Source: Lederbergia citrea (lineage in GTDB: Bacteria; Bacillota; Bacilli; Bacillales; Bacillaceae_C). From it: a stretch of 64,000 bases of DNA. The stretch lies in assembly GCF_018343525.1 (NCBI RefSeq), contig NZ_JAGYPH010000003.1, forward strand, positions 1,486 to 65,485, read 5' to 3'. Positions within the stretch are counted from its first letter, which is position 1, and each line of letters starts with the position of its first letter. Below the pieces are notes generated by a model that searched no databases, was not told the DNA's origin, and worked only from the letters and a program-made list of their open reading frames with translations. Shown here in pieces: positions 8,202 to 16,924 of the stretch. Made by a program: the position numbers and the translations under genes.

Positions 8202-8603
8202 CTATCGGAGCCACTTGACGGCAATGATCTTCGTTCCTTCATCTAACTTTGAGTGAATATCAAACTCATCCATCAGGCGTTTCACACCAGGCAATCCCGC
8301 CCCCAGTCCTCCAGATGTTGTGTAGCCATCTTCCATTACTCTTCGGATATCAGCTATCCCAGGGCCATCGTCTTTCGCGACAATTTTCAGCCCTGGCTTG
8401 CCGTTTTCGAATTCCTTTTCAATGCATACTTCGCCTTTGCCGGCATATAAAAAGATATTACGGGCCAATTCGCTGATCGCAGTCGTGATTCTAGCTTGGT
8501 CCACTGTGCCGAATCCAAGCTCTTTAGCCACATTTCTTCCTAGTTGGCGAACTGCAACGATGTCCCATTCATTTATTATTTTTACGCAGGACTGAAGCTC
8601 CAT
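8202..8603 (-). CDS. rsbT: RsbT, stressosome kinase / RsbU activator
   Basis: 133 aa GHKL kinase: N box around SELARNIFLYAG, G1 box DDGPGIADI, G2 box GGLGAGLPGVKRLMDEF. In the family RsbT phosphorylates RsbS and RsbR, then leaves to switch on RsbU. Three bases separate it from rsbS. Confidence 0.96.
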   Translation of the reverse strand: MELQSCVKIINEWDIVAVRQLGRNVAKELGFGTVDQARITTAISELARNIFLYAGKGEVCIEKEFENGKPGLKIVAKDDGPGIADIRRVMEDGYTTSGGLGAGLPGVKRLMDEFDIHSKLDEGTKIIAVKWLR

Positions 8604-8606
8604 AGG

Positions 8607-8963
8607 CTATTCCCCCAGTTCCTGGTATAATTTATCCAATCCACTTTCTAAATCTATCGCTGTTAATACAGACTCTAACCGAATTCCAAGTTCGATAAGA
8701 GTAATGGCAACAGCGGGTTGAATCCCGGTAATAACCACCTTCGCCCCCATTAGTTTAGACATGTCAATCACATCCCCAAGTACTTTTGCAATGAAGGAAT
8801 CAATGAAGTCGATAGAAGTAATATCAATGACAATGCCTCGGGCGCTGGTTAAGTGGATTTTATGTAACAAGTCTTCTTGAAATTGTAGTGCAGTTTGATC
8901 ATCAAGCTCCCATTGGATAGAAACGAGAAGACAATCACGCAGTTTTAAGATTGGTATTCTCAA
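8607..8963 (-). CDS. rsbS: RsbS, stressosome scaffold
   Basis: 118-aa STAS protein; Ser56 in FIDSFIAK matches the RsbT phosphorylation site (Ser59 in B. subtilis). TTG start at 8963, with the ribosome site CTGGAGGTG lying in the last codons of rsbR. Confidence 0.96.
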   Translation of the reverse strand: MRIPILKLRDCLLVSIQWELDDQTALQFQEDLLHKIHLTSARGIVIDITSIDFIDSFIAKVLGDVIDMSKLMGAKVVITGIQPAVAITLIELGIRLESVLTAIDLESGLDKLYQELGE

Positions 8964-8965
8964 CT

Positions 8966-9793
8966 CTACACCTCCAGTGAAACAATTTTCCTATTAGTAA
9001 AAGCTAGGGCTGCTTCTATGCCTTTCCGTAAGGTGCTCGTTGTGGTAATTTGATTCAGATTAATTCCGAGGCTTACGATTGTTTGAGCGATTTCTGGTCT
9101 AATTCCTACTAGCATACATTTTGCTCCTACAAGGCGGACTGCATCCGCAGCCTGGATAATGTGATGGGCCACCATCGTATCTACGACTGGAACACCTGTA
9201 ATATCAATGAGAACAACCTCTGCTCGGTGTTTCACCACTCCAGTGAGCAAGTTTTCCATGATAAGTCTAGCCCTTTCGGTATCAATGGTTCCAACGAGGG
9301 GCATGATCGTAATTTTATCAAATACAGGTATTAACGGAGCCGATAATTCTTGCAGAGCAATTTTCTGCAGAGATACTGTTCTTTCCCAGGTAGCTGAATA
9401 AGCCTCTATCAGTTGATTATAAATAGGCGTCAACCATTTATCAAAATCAAAAAGCAGTTGATTTACTTCTTCAGGTGTATAGTTGCCTTCGTCTATCATT
9501 CGGTTGTAAATGATGAGACTAACAGCTCGGATTCCTTTCGTTAAAAAAGTGATTTGCCAGCCAAGCCTAACAATATTTTCTGAAAAGTTAGCAACTTTTT
9601 CATGATATTTATCGTTTGTATCTAGTAAACTTGAAACGATGATATCTAAAAATTCTTTGCTTGTATTGTAATACATTTGACTTGATACAGTGCTGATCAT
9701 TCGTTCGTCACTATTTTCTTTCATATGCTTGATCCAGTCTTCGAGTAGTTCTTCTTCATGCGTTTTTATATAATGGGCAATTTTTTTATTCAT
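8966..9793 (-). CDS. rsbR: RsbR, stressosome sensor subunit
   Basis: 275 aa. The N-terminal ~140 residues form the non-heme globin-like sensory domain; the C-terminal STAS domain (about 160-275) has Thr172 and Thr206 at the positions of the two RsbT-phosphorylated threonines known in B. subtilis. First gene of the operon. A possible sigma-A promoter (9876-9905) and a hairpin (9824-9856) lie upstream. Confidence 0.95.
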   Translation of the reverse strand: MNKKIAHYIKTHEEELLEDWIKHMKENSDERMISTVSSQMYYNTSKEFLDIIVSSLLDTNDKYHEKVANFSENIVRLGWQITFLTKGIRAVSLIIYNRMIDEGNYTPEEVNQLLFDFDKWLTPIYNQLIEAYSATWERTVSLQKIALQELSAPLIPVFDKITIMPLVGTIDTERARLIMENLLTGVVKHRAEVVLIDITGVPVVDTMVAHHIIQAADAVRLVGAKCMLVGIRPEIAQTIVSLGINLNQITTTSTLRKGIEAALAFTNRKIVSLEV

Positions 9794-9823
9794 CTTTTCT
9801 CTCCATTCTATCCGGAAATTTTT

Positions 9824-9856
9824 TTATAAAAGCACTGCCTTCTGAAGAGCAGTGGA
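9824..9856 (-). terminator. Weak terminator-like hairpin before rsbR
   Basis: Minus strand CACTGC-T-CTT-CAG-AAG-GCAGTG forms a long stem followed by CTTTTATAAAAAAA. It lies between the likely rsbR promoter and the rsbR ribosome site, so it could attenuate rsbR or back up the ndoA terminator. Confidence 0.45.
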
Positions 9857-9875
9857 TCACTTATGTTCTGAATTA

Positions 9876-9905
9876 ATTCTAGCAATAACTTGAGAGGAAA
9901 TACAA
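9876..9905 (-). promoter_or_regulatory. Possible rsbR promoter
   Basis: TTGTAT (9900-9905), 18-nt spacer, TAGAAT (9876-9881) on the minus strand. It is a moderate match in the right place, just after the ndoA terminator. Confidence 0.45.
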
Positions 9906-9924
9906 ATACTGAGCATTTCATTAT

Positions 9925-9956
9925 AAAAAAAGCGCTACTGCAAAAAGCAGAGCGCC
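9925..9956 (-). terminator. Terminator after ndoA
   Basis: Minus strand GCGCT-CTGC, TTTTT loop, GCAG-T-AGCGC, then TTTTTTT; it begins right after the ndoA stop codon. Confidence 0.85.
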
Positions 9957-10307
9957 TCAAAAATCGATGAGTCCTAAACTAATTTGTATGGCTTCATCTA
10001 CCTTTTCCATCATTTCTTCGTCAAGATGCGTGATTTTATCTGTTAAACGCTGTTTATCAATCGTTCTAATTTGTTCAAGCAGAAGGACTGAGTCTCTTTC
10101 AAAGCCGTACTTTTTAGAATCAATTTCCACATGGGTTGGCAGTTTTGCTTTTTGAATCTGTGCTGTAATGGCAGCAACGATTACAGTGGGACTGAACCGA
10201 TTCCCAATGTCATTTTGTATAACCAGTACTGGCCGAACTCCGCCTTGTTCCGAGCCGACCACTGGAGATAAGTCGGCGAAATACACGTCACCACGCTTTA
10301 CGACCAA
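9957..10307 (-). CDS. ndoA: NdoA (MazF/PemK-type endoribonuclease toxin)
   Basis: 116 aa, nearly the same as B. subtilis EndoA/NdoA along its whole length ([20 protein letters not shown] at the N-terminus, ISLGLIDF at the C-terminus). The SH3-like fold and the [10 protein letters not shown] loop are typical of MazF nucleases; the B. subtilis enzyme cuts mRNA at UACAU. The start is TTG at 10307. It follows the antitoxin with a 4-bp gap. Confidence 0.96.
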   Translation of the reverse strand: MVVKRGDVYFADLSPVVGSEQGGVRPVLVIQNDIGNRFSPTVIVAAITAQIQKAKLPTHVEIDSKKYGFERDSVLLLEQIRTIDKQRLTDKITHLDEEMMEKVDEAIQISLGLIDF

Positions 10308-10311
10308 AGGC

Positions 10312-10596
10312 TCAGCCCCCGCTTACAAGCCGTTCGACTGTGTTTTCTGCCTCATATTCCGCCTGTATTGCTTCTGACGCAATCGCCAAATTAATTTTAG
10401 CCATTTCCATGTAGCCACGCCTCATCGATTCAACTATTTGGCGCTTTCTTCGCTCACGAAGATACATTTTTGTAGCACGATAAATAAATTCATTGCGATT
10501 TACATTTTCCATTTCAGCAAAACCATCCAGTTCCGCGATCAACTGCTGCGGCAATCGAATAATAATTTCCGTTGTTGCGTTGGATTCAGCCACCAA
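10312..10596 (-). CDS. ndoAI: NdoAI antitoxin (ribbon-helix-helix)
   Basis: 94 aa with an N-terminal ribbon-helix-helix ([20 protein letters not shown]) for dimerisation and DNA binding, and a charged C-terminal tail that in this family blocks the toxin. Antitoxin-first order with the nuclease immediately downstream is the usual layout. Located between alr and the sigB operon as in B. subtilis. Confidence 0.95.
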   Translation of the reverse strand: MVAESNATTEIIIRLPQQLIAELDGFAEMENVNRNEFIYRATKMYLRERRKRQIVESMRRGYMEMAKINLAIASEAIQAEYEAENTVERLVSGG

Positions 10597-10757
10597 CTAC
10601 ACCTCCACCATCACTAGAAGCCTATCATGATAATCACACTTAATCATAACATCAAACACGAGCTATGAAAAGGCAATTTTTCTCCTTATACCTTTATTAT
10701 CAACCTAGAAAAATCTAACTAATACATTAGTTCTTCATTTTCCGGAAAACTCCTGCT

Positions 10758-11930
10758 TTATTTGCTAATTTTTTTAAGCTTTTCGGCAAATATTTCTGAT
10801 GCCTTCCTAATAGGTTTATAAACACGCGGAACACGGTTTGTGATTGTACATATTACCTCATAATTAATTGTCTCAAGTTTTTTTGCAATATCGTCGATGG
10901 AGATAAAGTGGCTTCCTTGCCCTCCTATTAAGGTGACTTCTGTTCCCAATGGCATATTCCTCGGCAGCTTAATCATCGTTTGATCCATACAAATTCGGCC
11001 AACGATCGGTACCATTTCATCCGCTGCAATGACTTTTAATCCCCGTAATTTTCGAATCCATCCATCCGCGTAGCCAATTGGGAGTGTAGCAATCCATTCA
11101 TCCTCACTTGCGGTATAGTCCGCGCCATAACCAATTTTTTCGCCCGCTGTAAGTTTTTTTACATGAATAATCTTAGTATGCAGTGAGAATACTTCTTTTC
11201 TCGAGAATGGAAGAAGCTGTTCGATTTCTTCAGAAGGTGATAAACCATATATGGCAATCCCAATTCTTGCGGTGTTGAAGATGGAGTCGTTGTGGCATAA
11301 TGCTGCCGCACTATTGGCGGCGTGAATATACTTAGGTATTGTTTCCAGACAGCCCAGAAAATATTTAAACCGGGAAAGTTGCTTTTTATAATAGCTATCT
11401 TCTAACTGGTCTGCAGTCGCAAAATGGGTAAAGATGCCTTCAAAATCAAATTGGTCGGCTTCATTTAACATAATTTCCATTCGGCGGAGCTCTTCTTCTT
11501 CTTTGATGCCAATTCTGCCCATTCCTGTATCGCATTTTATATGAACACGCAGCTTTTTACCTGCAGGTATTCTTTTTACCGCTTCACTAAGCCAATCAAT
11601 TTGAAAAACAGCCACCGAAATATCATTGTTTGCAGCAAGTGCTGCGTCTTCAGATCTTGTTGCTCCTAATACAAGGATAGGAGCCGTGATGCCATTTTTT
11701 CTAAGATTTAAAGCTTCATCTAAAAAAGCTACGACGAAGCCATGTGCACCCGCTTCAAGCGCCGTCTTAGCTACTTGAATATCTCCATGTCCATAAGCAT
11801 TTGCCTTAACTGCGGCAAAAATTCTTGTTTCCTTAGGAAGGGAGTCTTTTATTCCACACATATTTTCAAATAGAGCATTTAAATCTATTTCTGCCCATGT
11901 ATCCCGATAAAACTCCCTTTGCTCTATCAA
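10758..11930 (-). CDS. alr: Alanine racemase
   Basis: About 390 aa. The PLP-binding lysine is in the motif AVKANAYGHG near the N-terminus; the second catalytic residue is the Tyr in IGYGADYTA (about residue 265). It makes D-alanine for peptidoglycan, upstream of Ddl and MurF encoded at 18-21 kb. The start is set at TTG 11930, 9 nt after AGGGAA; the frame opens at GTG 11939 but there the ribosome site would touch the start codon. Confidence 0.96.
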   Translation of the reverse strand: MIEQREFYRDTWAEIDLNALFENMCGIKDSLPKETRIFAAVKANAYGHGDIQVAKTALEAGAHGFVVAFLDEALNLRKNGITAPILVLGATRSEDAALAANNDISVAVFQIDWLSEAVKRIPAGKKLRVHIKCDTGMGRIGIKEEEELRRMEIMLNEADQFDFEGIFTHFATADQLEDSYYKKQLSRFKYFLGCLETIPKYIHAANSAAALCHNDSIFNTARIGIAIYGLSPSEEIEQLLPFSRKEVFSLHTKIIHVKKLTAGEKIGYGADYTASEDEWIATLPIGYADGWIRKLRGLKVIAADEMVPIVGRICMDQTMIKLPRNMPLGTEVTLIGGQGSHFISIDDIAKKLETINYEVICTITNRVPRVYKPIRKASEIFAEKLKKISK

Positions 11931-12025
11931 AATTTTCACTTCCCTATTGATCAGTTCGCATTAATATAATGATTATCGAACTCATAAATGGATATGTCAA
12001 TTATTTTCGAGCAACCTACGGTCAT

Positions 12026-12062
12026 CAAAAAGAAAACAGACCCATCTTAGAAAAGGTCTGTA
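12026..12062 (-). terminator. Terminator after ydcC
   Basis: Minus strand CAGACC-TTTTCTAAGATG-GGTCTG followed by TTTTCTTTTT, 11 bp past the lipoprotein gene. Confidence 0.85.
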
Positions 12063-12073
12063 TGAAGTAGGTG

Positions 12074-13096
12074 CTATTTACTTGTTCCATCCTGCTGTAC
12101 AGACTTAGCAACCATTATCATTTCGTCAGGAGTTAAGTCATTGGAGGCGAGCATGTAATCGACACCGTTTTCACTCCAGGAAATGGAATGATCTGTCATA
12201 GCCCCGATTGCAAAGCCAAGGTCTACCATTTCTCCTTGCACTTCCACCGTTTCCATCGATGCGGCTGGTACGAACTCTGCTTTTTCCTGGACGATAGTAA
12301 ATGATTTTTCCCCATCATAAGTTAAAAATACACGCTTTCCGTTTCCTGTTTCGACCGCTTTTTCTTCCTTCAATGTAACGCCGGGAATATCGGCCAGAGA
12401 ATATTTCACGGTGAATTCGGAATCTCCTTCACTGTTAGCGATAACTGGTAGCTCAACCTGAGCACTCGTCATGTTTTTCTTTGTTTCAAATGCGTCTTTA
12501 TCGAATTTAGCGTTGAATTCCATTTTGGAGAATTTCACAGTTACCACTGGATTTTGATCTGCATCCATGATCTTAACGGTAACTGGTTCGAGCGTATTTT
12601 TATTAAATGTAATTTCTTGCATCGGGAGCATTTTATTGTTTTGGTAACGCGTTTTTGTTTTAAAAACATAATGATTTTTCGTTGACTTGAATTTGGCTTC
12701 TTTATCTTTAAGCACATCTTTTACGAGCGATTCATATAAATAGGCCTGGCTACTGTTTTGGGGCCAATCGCTTTGGAAACGATAACTTTTGTTCAATGCT
12801 GGAGTTAATACATATACACCACTCTTGTTGCGCAATATCATCTGGCTTTGTTCCTTTTTCGCATTTTTTAAATGAACGCGATAATTACCAGGTTTATTAT
12901 GCCAGACGTCAATATCGTATGACTGCGGTTCATTTCCTACTTTCAGCGTCATTTGAGCCGTGGCCTTGTATCCTTTTAAATCTTCCATCTTTTTATGGAG
13001 CCCGTTCGTTACATCTTCCTGCGATTTCGTGCCACAAGCCGAGAGCACAGCAATGACAACTAGCAGCGCCCAAAATAGCCATAACTCCTTTCTCAT
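12074..13096 (-). CDS. ydcC: LolA-like lipoprotein YdcC
   Basis: 340 aa with a lipoprotein signal peptide: MRKE, hydrophobic core, lipobox LSAC with Cys21 as the lipidated residue. The rest fits the outer-membrane-lipoprotein-carrier-like fold reused in Gram-positive sporulation-linked lipoproteins (B. subtilis YdcC, at the same map position). The mature protein would sit on the outer face of the membrane. Exact function is unknown. Ribosome site GAAGGA precedes the ATG. Confidence 0.9.
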   Translation of the reverse strand: MRKELWLFWALLVVIAVLSACGTKSQEDVTNGLHKKMEDLKGYKATAQMTLKVGNEPQSYDIDVWHNKPGNYRVHLKNAKKEQSQMILRNKSGVYVLTPALNKSYRFQSDWPQNSSQAYLYESLVKDVLKDKEAKFKSTKNHYVFKTKTRYQNNKMLPMQEITFNKNTLEPVTVKIMDADQNPVVTVKFSKMEFNAKFDKDAFETKKNMTSAQVELPVIANSEGDSEFTVKYSLADIPGVTLKEEKAVETGNGKRVFLTYDGEKSFTIVQEKAEFVPAASMETVEVQGEMVDLGFAIGAMTDHSISWSENGVDYMLASNDLTPDEMIMVAKSVQQDGTSK

Positions 13097-13284
13097 TCCT
13101 TCAACCCCTTTATTGTCTCATTTGAACATGTAAAGAAGAGAGAAAGTAAGTTGACGAGATATTGGCCAATGCTATTGTTAACCCGCGAACCGCTCCGCAC
13201 AATGTGGCAATTCCCCGGAACCCACCTTGTCTCTCCTGACGCACTAAAAATATATGAGACAACCATTGCCATTATGACAAAAAA
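13097..13284. other. Non-coding gap upstream of ydcC
   Basis: 188 bp between ydcC and the next repeat. A GC-rich block (about 13165-13235) contrasts with the AT-rich surroundings. A 59-codon minus-strand frame (13093-13272) ends in a 4-bp ATGA overlap with the ydcC start but lacks a ribosome site. I see no recognisable gene. Confidence 0.5.
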
Positions 13285-13465
13285 AAGCGGAAGCGCCTTG
13301 GAAAGGAAGAACGGCTAAAATCGCCACTTCCTGTGGCAACGCCGTTCTGACCCGCATCCTGCGGGCCTCCGACAAGCAAATGTTCTGAGACAAGAAAAGT
13401 CCGGTCTTGACTTTTATGGGCGAAAGGCATTTGACCTCGAGGGGCTAGGCGCTGGAGCTAGACGG
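13285..13465 (+). repeat. Dispersed repeat (large family, copy D)
   Basis: Starts AAGCGGAAGCGCCTTGG and ends GGGGCTAGGCGCTGGAGCTAGAC. It is close along nearly its whole length to the copy at 54862-55038, sharing blocks such as GGAAGAACGGCTAA, CTGTGGCAACGCCGT, GCCTCCGACAAGCAAATG and GTCCGGTCTTGACTTTTATG. It reaches the acpS stop codon. Confidence 0.88.
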
Positions 13466-13467
13466 GA

Positions 13468-13818
13468 TCAATCTTCAATAATAACTTGAGCAGCTGCATA
13501 GTTCTTTGAATGGGTAATAGATAGGTGGACTCTGCCAAATTCAGGTTTTACGATGAAAGGTTTACCTTTCTCATCTGACATCACTTCAATATCACGGAAG
13601 GAAAGACTGCTGCCGATTCCGGTTCCGCGTGCTTTCGAATAGGCTTCCTTGGCTGCAAAGCGGCCCGCGAGAAATTCTGATTTCCGTATATCTTTTAAAG
13701 AATCATATATGAGTAACTCCGAGCTAGTTAATATCCGCTCCGGGAACCTTGCTTGCTTTTGCATTAAGTTCCTAATTCTTTCTATCTCTACTAAATCCAA
13801 TCCAATTCCAATAATCAT
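13468..13818 (-). CDS. acpS: Holo-acyl-carrier-protein synthase
   Basis: 116 aa phosphopantetheinyl transferase of the AcpS type. Mg/CoA-binding Asp8 is in [12 protein letters not shown] and the conserved Glu in [12 protein letters not shown] (about 58). It transfers 4'-phosphopantetheine from CoA to ACP for fatty acid synthesis. The start at 13818 has GAAGGAA nine bases upstream; the frame opens ten codons earlier without a site. Confidence 0.96.
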   Translation of the reverse strand: MIIGIGLDLVEIERIRNLMQKQARFPERILTSSELLIYDSLKDIRKSEFLAGRFAAKEAYSKARGTGIGSSLSFRDIEVMSDEKGKPFIVKPEFGRVHLSITHSKNYAAAQVIIED

Positions 13819-13946
13819 AATGATATTTTCCTTCCCGTCTATAATCATTTATATAATCATATAATAAAGGACGATTAAGTTGTCCCATACACTTTCATGA
13901 TTTAAGCTAAGTAAAGTTATATGTGATACTGAAAGGAGCTATTTCC

Positions 13947-14549
13947 ATGTTTCTCAGGACCGAAAGTTTCGGACAATTCCTTAGGCTATATCCGGTTATT
14001 TCTTTTATTATTGCAATTCAATTAGTACTATTTCTCATTATGCACATGCCATTTTTCCCGCATAACTGGGTTCTGGAATCAATGGCGGGTGTTAACATCC
14101 TTATTATGGAAGGTGAAATTTGGCGACTCTTTACTCCGATCATTGTCCATGTGGGTTTTTCGCATTTGCTCTTCAATTCGTTTTCACTTGTATTATTTGG
14201 CCCTGCGCTTGAGCGAGCGCTTGGAAAATTTATGTTTATTCTTGTCTATATAGCATGCGGTTTGGGTGCCAATCTTGCGACGTTAATCATTCATCCTCCA
14301 TACTATACACATATTGGGGCGAGCGGAGCTATTTTTGGATTGTTCGGTGTATATTTGGCAGCGATTTTAATAAAAAAAGACTCCATGCCCCTTCAAGGGA
14401 AGCAAGTCATTTTGCCAATTGCCGCGATTAGCGTAGTCATGACTTTCTTCCAATCAGGCGTCAATATAACCGGGCATATATTTGGACTTATTAGTGGTTT
14501 TATCATTGGAATAGTGCTTCTTCGGTATCGTAGGATTGATTTTCATTGA
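13947..14549 (+). CDS. Rhomboid family intramembrane serine protease
   Basis: 200 aa, six predicted membrane helices. The catalytic dyad is visible: Ser126 in GASGAIFG and His177 in TGHIFGL. Another rhomboid signature is the WRLFTPIIVHVGFSHLLFN segment after the first helix. It matches the small YdcA-like rhomboids at the same map position in B. subtilis. The start is at 13947 because GAAAGGAG lies 8-9 nt upstream; the frame opens 8 codons earlier. Substrate unknown. It is one of the few plus-strand genes in this part. Confidence 0.93.
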   Translation: MFLRTESFGQFLRLYPVISFIIAIQLVLFLIMHMPFFPHNWVLESMAGVNILIMEGEIWRLFTPIIVHVGFSHLLFNSFSLVLFGPALERALGKFMFILVYIACGLGANLATLIIHPPYYTHIGASGAIFGLFGVYLAAILIKKDSMPLQGKQVILPIAAISVVMTFFQSGVNITGHIFGLISGFIIGIVLLRYRRIDFH

Positions 14550-14553
14550 GAAA

Positions 14554-14669
14554 TGCGGAAGCGCCTTGGGCAGCCCCGACAAGCACAAGACAATTCCCGA
14601 GGAGGCAGCTTTTCAGCCACCACAGGGAATTGGCTTGTGACCTCGAGGGGCTAGGCGCTGAAGCTAGAC
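14554..14669 (+). repeat. Dispersed repeat (large family, copy E)
   Basis: TGCGGAAGCGCCTTGGGCAG at the left end, GAGGGGCTAGGCGCTGAAGC at the right. The interior (GACAAGCACAAGACAATTCC, GAGGAGGCAGCT) matches copy B but not copies D and H, showing at least two interior subtypes. It starts four bases after the rhomboid stop. Confidence 0.88.
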
Positions 14670-14671
14670 AC

Positions 14672-14727
14672 CAAAAAGAAATGCAGGACCCACGGAATAG
14701 GTTAGTTTTCCTCGGGTCCTGCATTGT
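14672..14727 (-). terminator. Terminator after ydbT
   Basis: 11-bp arms ATGCAGGACCC / GGGTCCTGCAT; on the minus strand followed by TTTCTTTTTGG. The ydbT stop is inside the loop. Confidence 0.82.
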
Positions 14728-16207
14728 GTTCCGCCCGTCCTCTTTCAGGACTGTACCATTCATATATTTTTTTAGCATCTTCCCCAAGAATGTGCTTTAC
14801 ACCCGCAACAGCACCTCCCCCACTCATGACTGCTGTTTCGATTGACGACAGTCCTGCACGTTTTTGAAACCAGTTGACTGATATATCGAATGATTGCATG
14901 CGCTTTTTGCTCATGTAAACGGTTTGTTGATCGATACCTCGATATCTTAAAGTAAGTTGATTATCCGTAATATTCCATCCGGCAGATTTAAATTGCAAGA
15001 TACCAAGAATCAAGGCTCCGCCCATGAACAGGGTCGCTAGCAATCCATACGGCCAGAGCCAAGCAGATAAAATCACTGTTACTACTACAGCCAGCAGCAT
15101 TTTAATGAAGTAAAACCGGCGTTTTGCAATTTTTGGAGCAGGAGTAAAGTCAACTTCAAAGGAATACTCTGCAAGTGTTTTTCGAAGAAGCGCTGGGATA
15201 TCCTTTTTCTTCACGACAGGCATTAATAAGCCTTCCGTATTTTCATCTAAAATAGATCCACCAGCATATTCCACTGCTACACTCGCATATCCAAACGGTT
15301 GCCGAAGTAGACTTTCCGTAATTCTCACTGCCTGGACCCTTCTAATTGGAATCGTTGTCGTCCGCTTTTCTAAAAGTCCACGAGTAATCATTAAGTCATC
15401 TTCTACTTTTTTCAAAGTAAAATCATTATATTTTAAATAAGCCATAACTACCGAGACCATCCATGCTAGTAATAACCCAATAACCGCGATCATACCAAGA
15501 AGCAAATACCCAGCCTTTACAATCCCTTGCATTTCCTGAAATCTCTCAAACGGAATAAATTGATCAAATTGTCCACCAAATCCGAGGATCGCCAATACGA
15601 CTGCTCCTGTACGTCCGGAAGTCGAAGCAAAAAACAATAACTGCCTTCCAGAGATTTTATATAAGATCGACTCACTAGCATCAACTTCACCCACCGTATC
15701 TACACCAGCTACAGTTCCGCTTGCCTTTGCCTCTGTAATCATACGGCTGAGAGCTTCTGCCTGTTCCTTTTTTATTGCGCTCATTTCAGCCTCAGATTTA
15801 TTTAAGTCCCCACCAGCCGTTTCAACCTTTACTTTCACTAATCCAAACGGACGATGTAAAAGACTCTCAGAAAAATCAAGACTTTGTATCCTTTCAAACG
15901 GGATATATCGTTTCTTTTTTATAAATAGTCCGTGCTCAATACGAAGCTCCATATCTTCCACTCTGTATGTAAAACGCAGCCACTTTATAACGCTTGATGT
16001 AATCATGATGATGAGCGCTATACCAATAAAGATGAAGGGACTTATCTTTAGCCACTTCCATCCACCTTCAACCTCGATTATATTATCGGTGCCCTCTTTT
16101 AGCACAAATAGGAAGAACCAAATGACAACAGGAATAATAATATCTTTAATACTTTTAATAATTGCAAAAACCATTGTAATTGGGTGGAGTCGTTTCGGTT
16201 CAGACAT
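14702..16207 (-). CDS. ydbT: YdbT, PH-domain (bPH2/DUF304) membrane protein
   Basis: About 501 aa with three bacterial PH-like (DUF304) modules, each after a pair of membrane helices; the recurring signature is R(V)EDMELRIEHGLFIKKK..IPFERIQS. The start at 16207 overlaps the ydbS stop by 8 bp and follows GGGTGGC; a longer frame to 16288 lies inside ydbS and is rejected. In B. subtilis the YdbS/YdbT pair protects against certain bacteriocins (amylolysin); that role is not shown here. Confidence 0.9.
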   Translation of the reverse strand: MSEPKRLHPITMVFAIIKSIKDIIIPVVIWFFLFVLKEGTDNIIEVEGGWKWLKISPFIFIGIALIIMITSSVIKWLRFTYRVEDMELRIEHGLFIKKKRYIPFERIQSLDFSESLLHRPFGLVKVKVETAGGDLNKSEAEMSAIKKEQAEALSRMITEAKASGTVAGVDTVGEVDASESILYKISGRQLLFFASTSGRTGAVVLAILGFGGQFDQFIPFERFQEMQGIVKAGYLLLGMIAVIGLLLAWMVSVVMAYLKYNDFTLKKVEDDLMITRGLLEKRTTTIPIRRVQAVRITESLLRQPFGYASVAVEYAGGSILDENTEGLLMPVVKKKDIPALLRKTLAEYSFEVDFTPAPKIAKRRFYFIKMLLAVVVTVILSAWLWPYGLLATLFMGGALILGILQFKSAGWNITDNQLTLRYRGIDQQTVYMSKKRMQSFDISVNWFQKRAGLSSIETAVMSGGGAVAGVKHILGEDAKKIYEWYSPERGRAEHNAGPEEN

Positions 16208-16682
16208 CATCTTCAGCCACCCTTGCCAATCTTGAAATCTTCTTACGTAATTCTTCAGCTTCTTGAATATCAACAGCAGGGATTTCATGTCTTGTCGCGG
16301 CGGTTGAGATTTGGATGGTCGCCAATTTATATTTACTTAAAATCGGACCTTGAACTGTATCGACATGTTGCACTCTCACCATCGGAACGAGCGTACGCGT
16401 AATAATGAAGACTCCGTGTTGCAGCTCTATCTCCTGTTCCCGTACCTCATACCTCCAGCGCCGCCACCGGATTGATGGGATAATAAAAATGTTCAAAATT
16501 GTTATAAGAAGTACTACACCTGCTGCAGCGAAAATAATCCATTTTGGCCAATCAAATATATAGACTAAAACCCCGCCTCCAATAGCAATCAGCCAAAAAA
16601 ATAAAGAATTTAGACTTCCTGTGATTCGCCAAACTTTTAATCCACGGATGGATATTTGTTTTGCAGGTGGTTGAATGTTCAC
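16200..16682 (-). CDS. ydbS: YdbS, PH-domain membrane protein
   Basis: 160 aa: two membrane helices (about 25-70) followed by one bPH2/DUF304 domain (YEVREQEIELQHGVFIITRT). Translationally coupled to ydbT by an 8-bp overlap. The two proteins probably act as a membrane complex. Confidence 0.9.
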   Translation of the reverse strand: MNIQPPAKQISIRGLKVWRITGSLNSLFFWLIAIGGGVLVYIFDWPKWIIFAAAGVVLLITILNIFIIPSIRWRRWRYEVREQEIELQHGVFIITRTLVPMVRVQHVDTVQGPILSKYKLATIQISTAATRHEIPAVDIQEAEELRKKISRLARVAEDDV

Positions 16683-16742
16683 TTGTTTCCCTCCGTTCCT
16701 TTGCAGGTTATACGTAATTCATTTATGAAAGTTTCGTGTATG

Positions 16743-16777
16743 TAAAAAAAGCAACCGGTAACGACCGATTGCTTTTT
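16743..16777 (-). terminator. Terminator downstream of cshA
   Basis: AAAAAGCAATCGGT / ACCGGTTGCTTTTTTT hairpin. It can act in both directions and separates the cshA transcript from ydbS. Between it and cshA, 16790-16924 contains two more GC-rich hairpins (for example CCGCTC/GAGCGG at 16890-16911). Confidence 0.75.
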
Positions 16778-16924
16778 AACTAATCCATGAACATGCTTCA
16801 TGGGTCAATATGATCGCTTACGCTTTTTGAGCGAGCTCTAATGAATAGAAGAGCAGCTATCTGCTTCAGCTAGCCATTATATAAGGGGCACCGCTCTTTT
16901 CGCGTGAGCGGAGGTTCCTTGGGT

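Noticed and set aside
14503-14787. 94-codon minus-strand frame
   Set aside because: It spans the ydbT terminator and a dispersed repeat copy; both explain the sequence.
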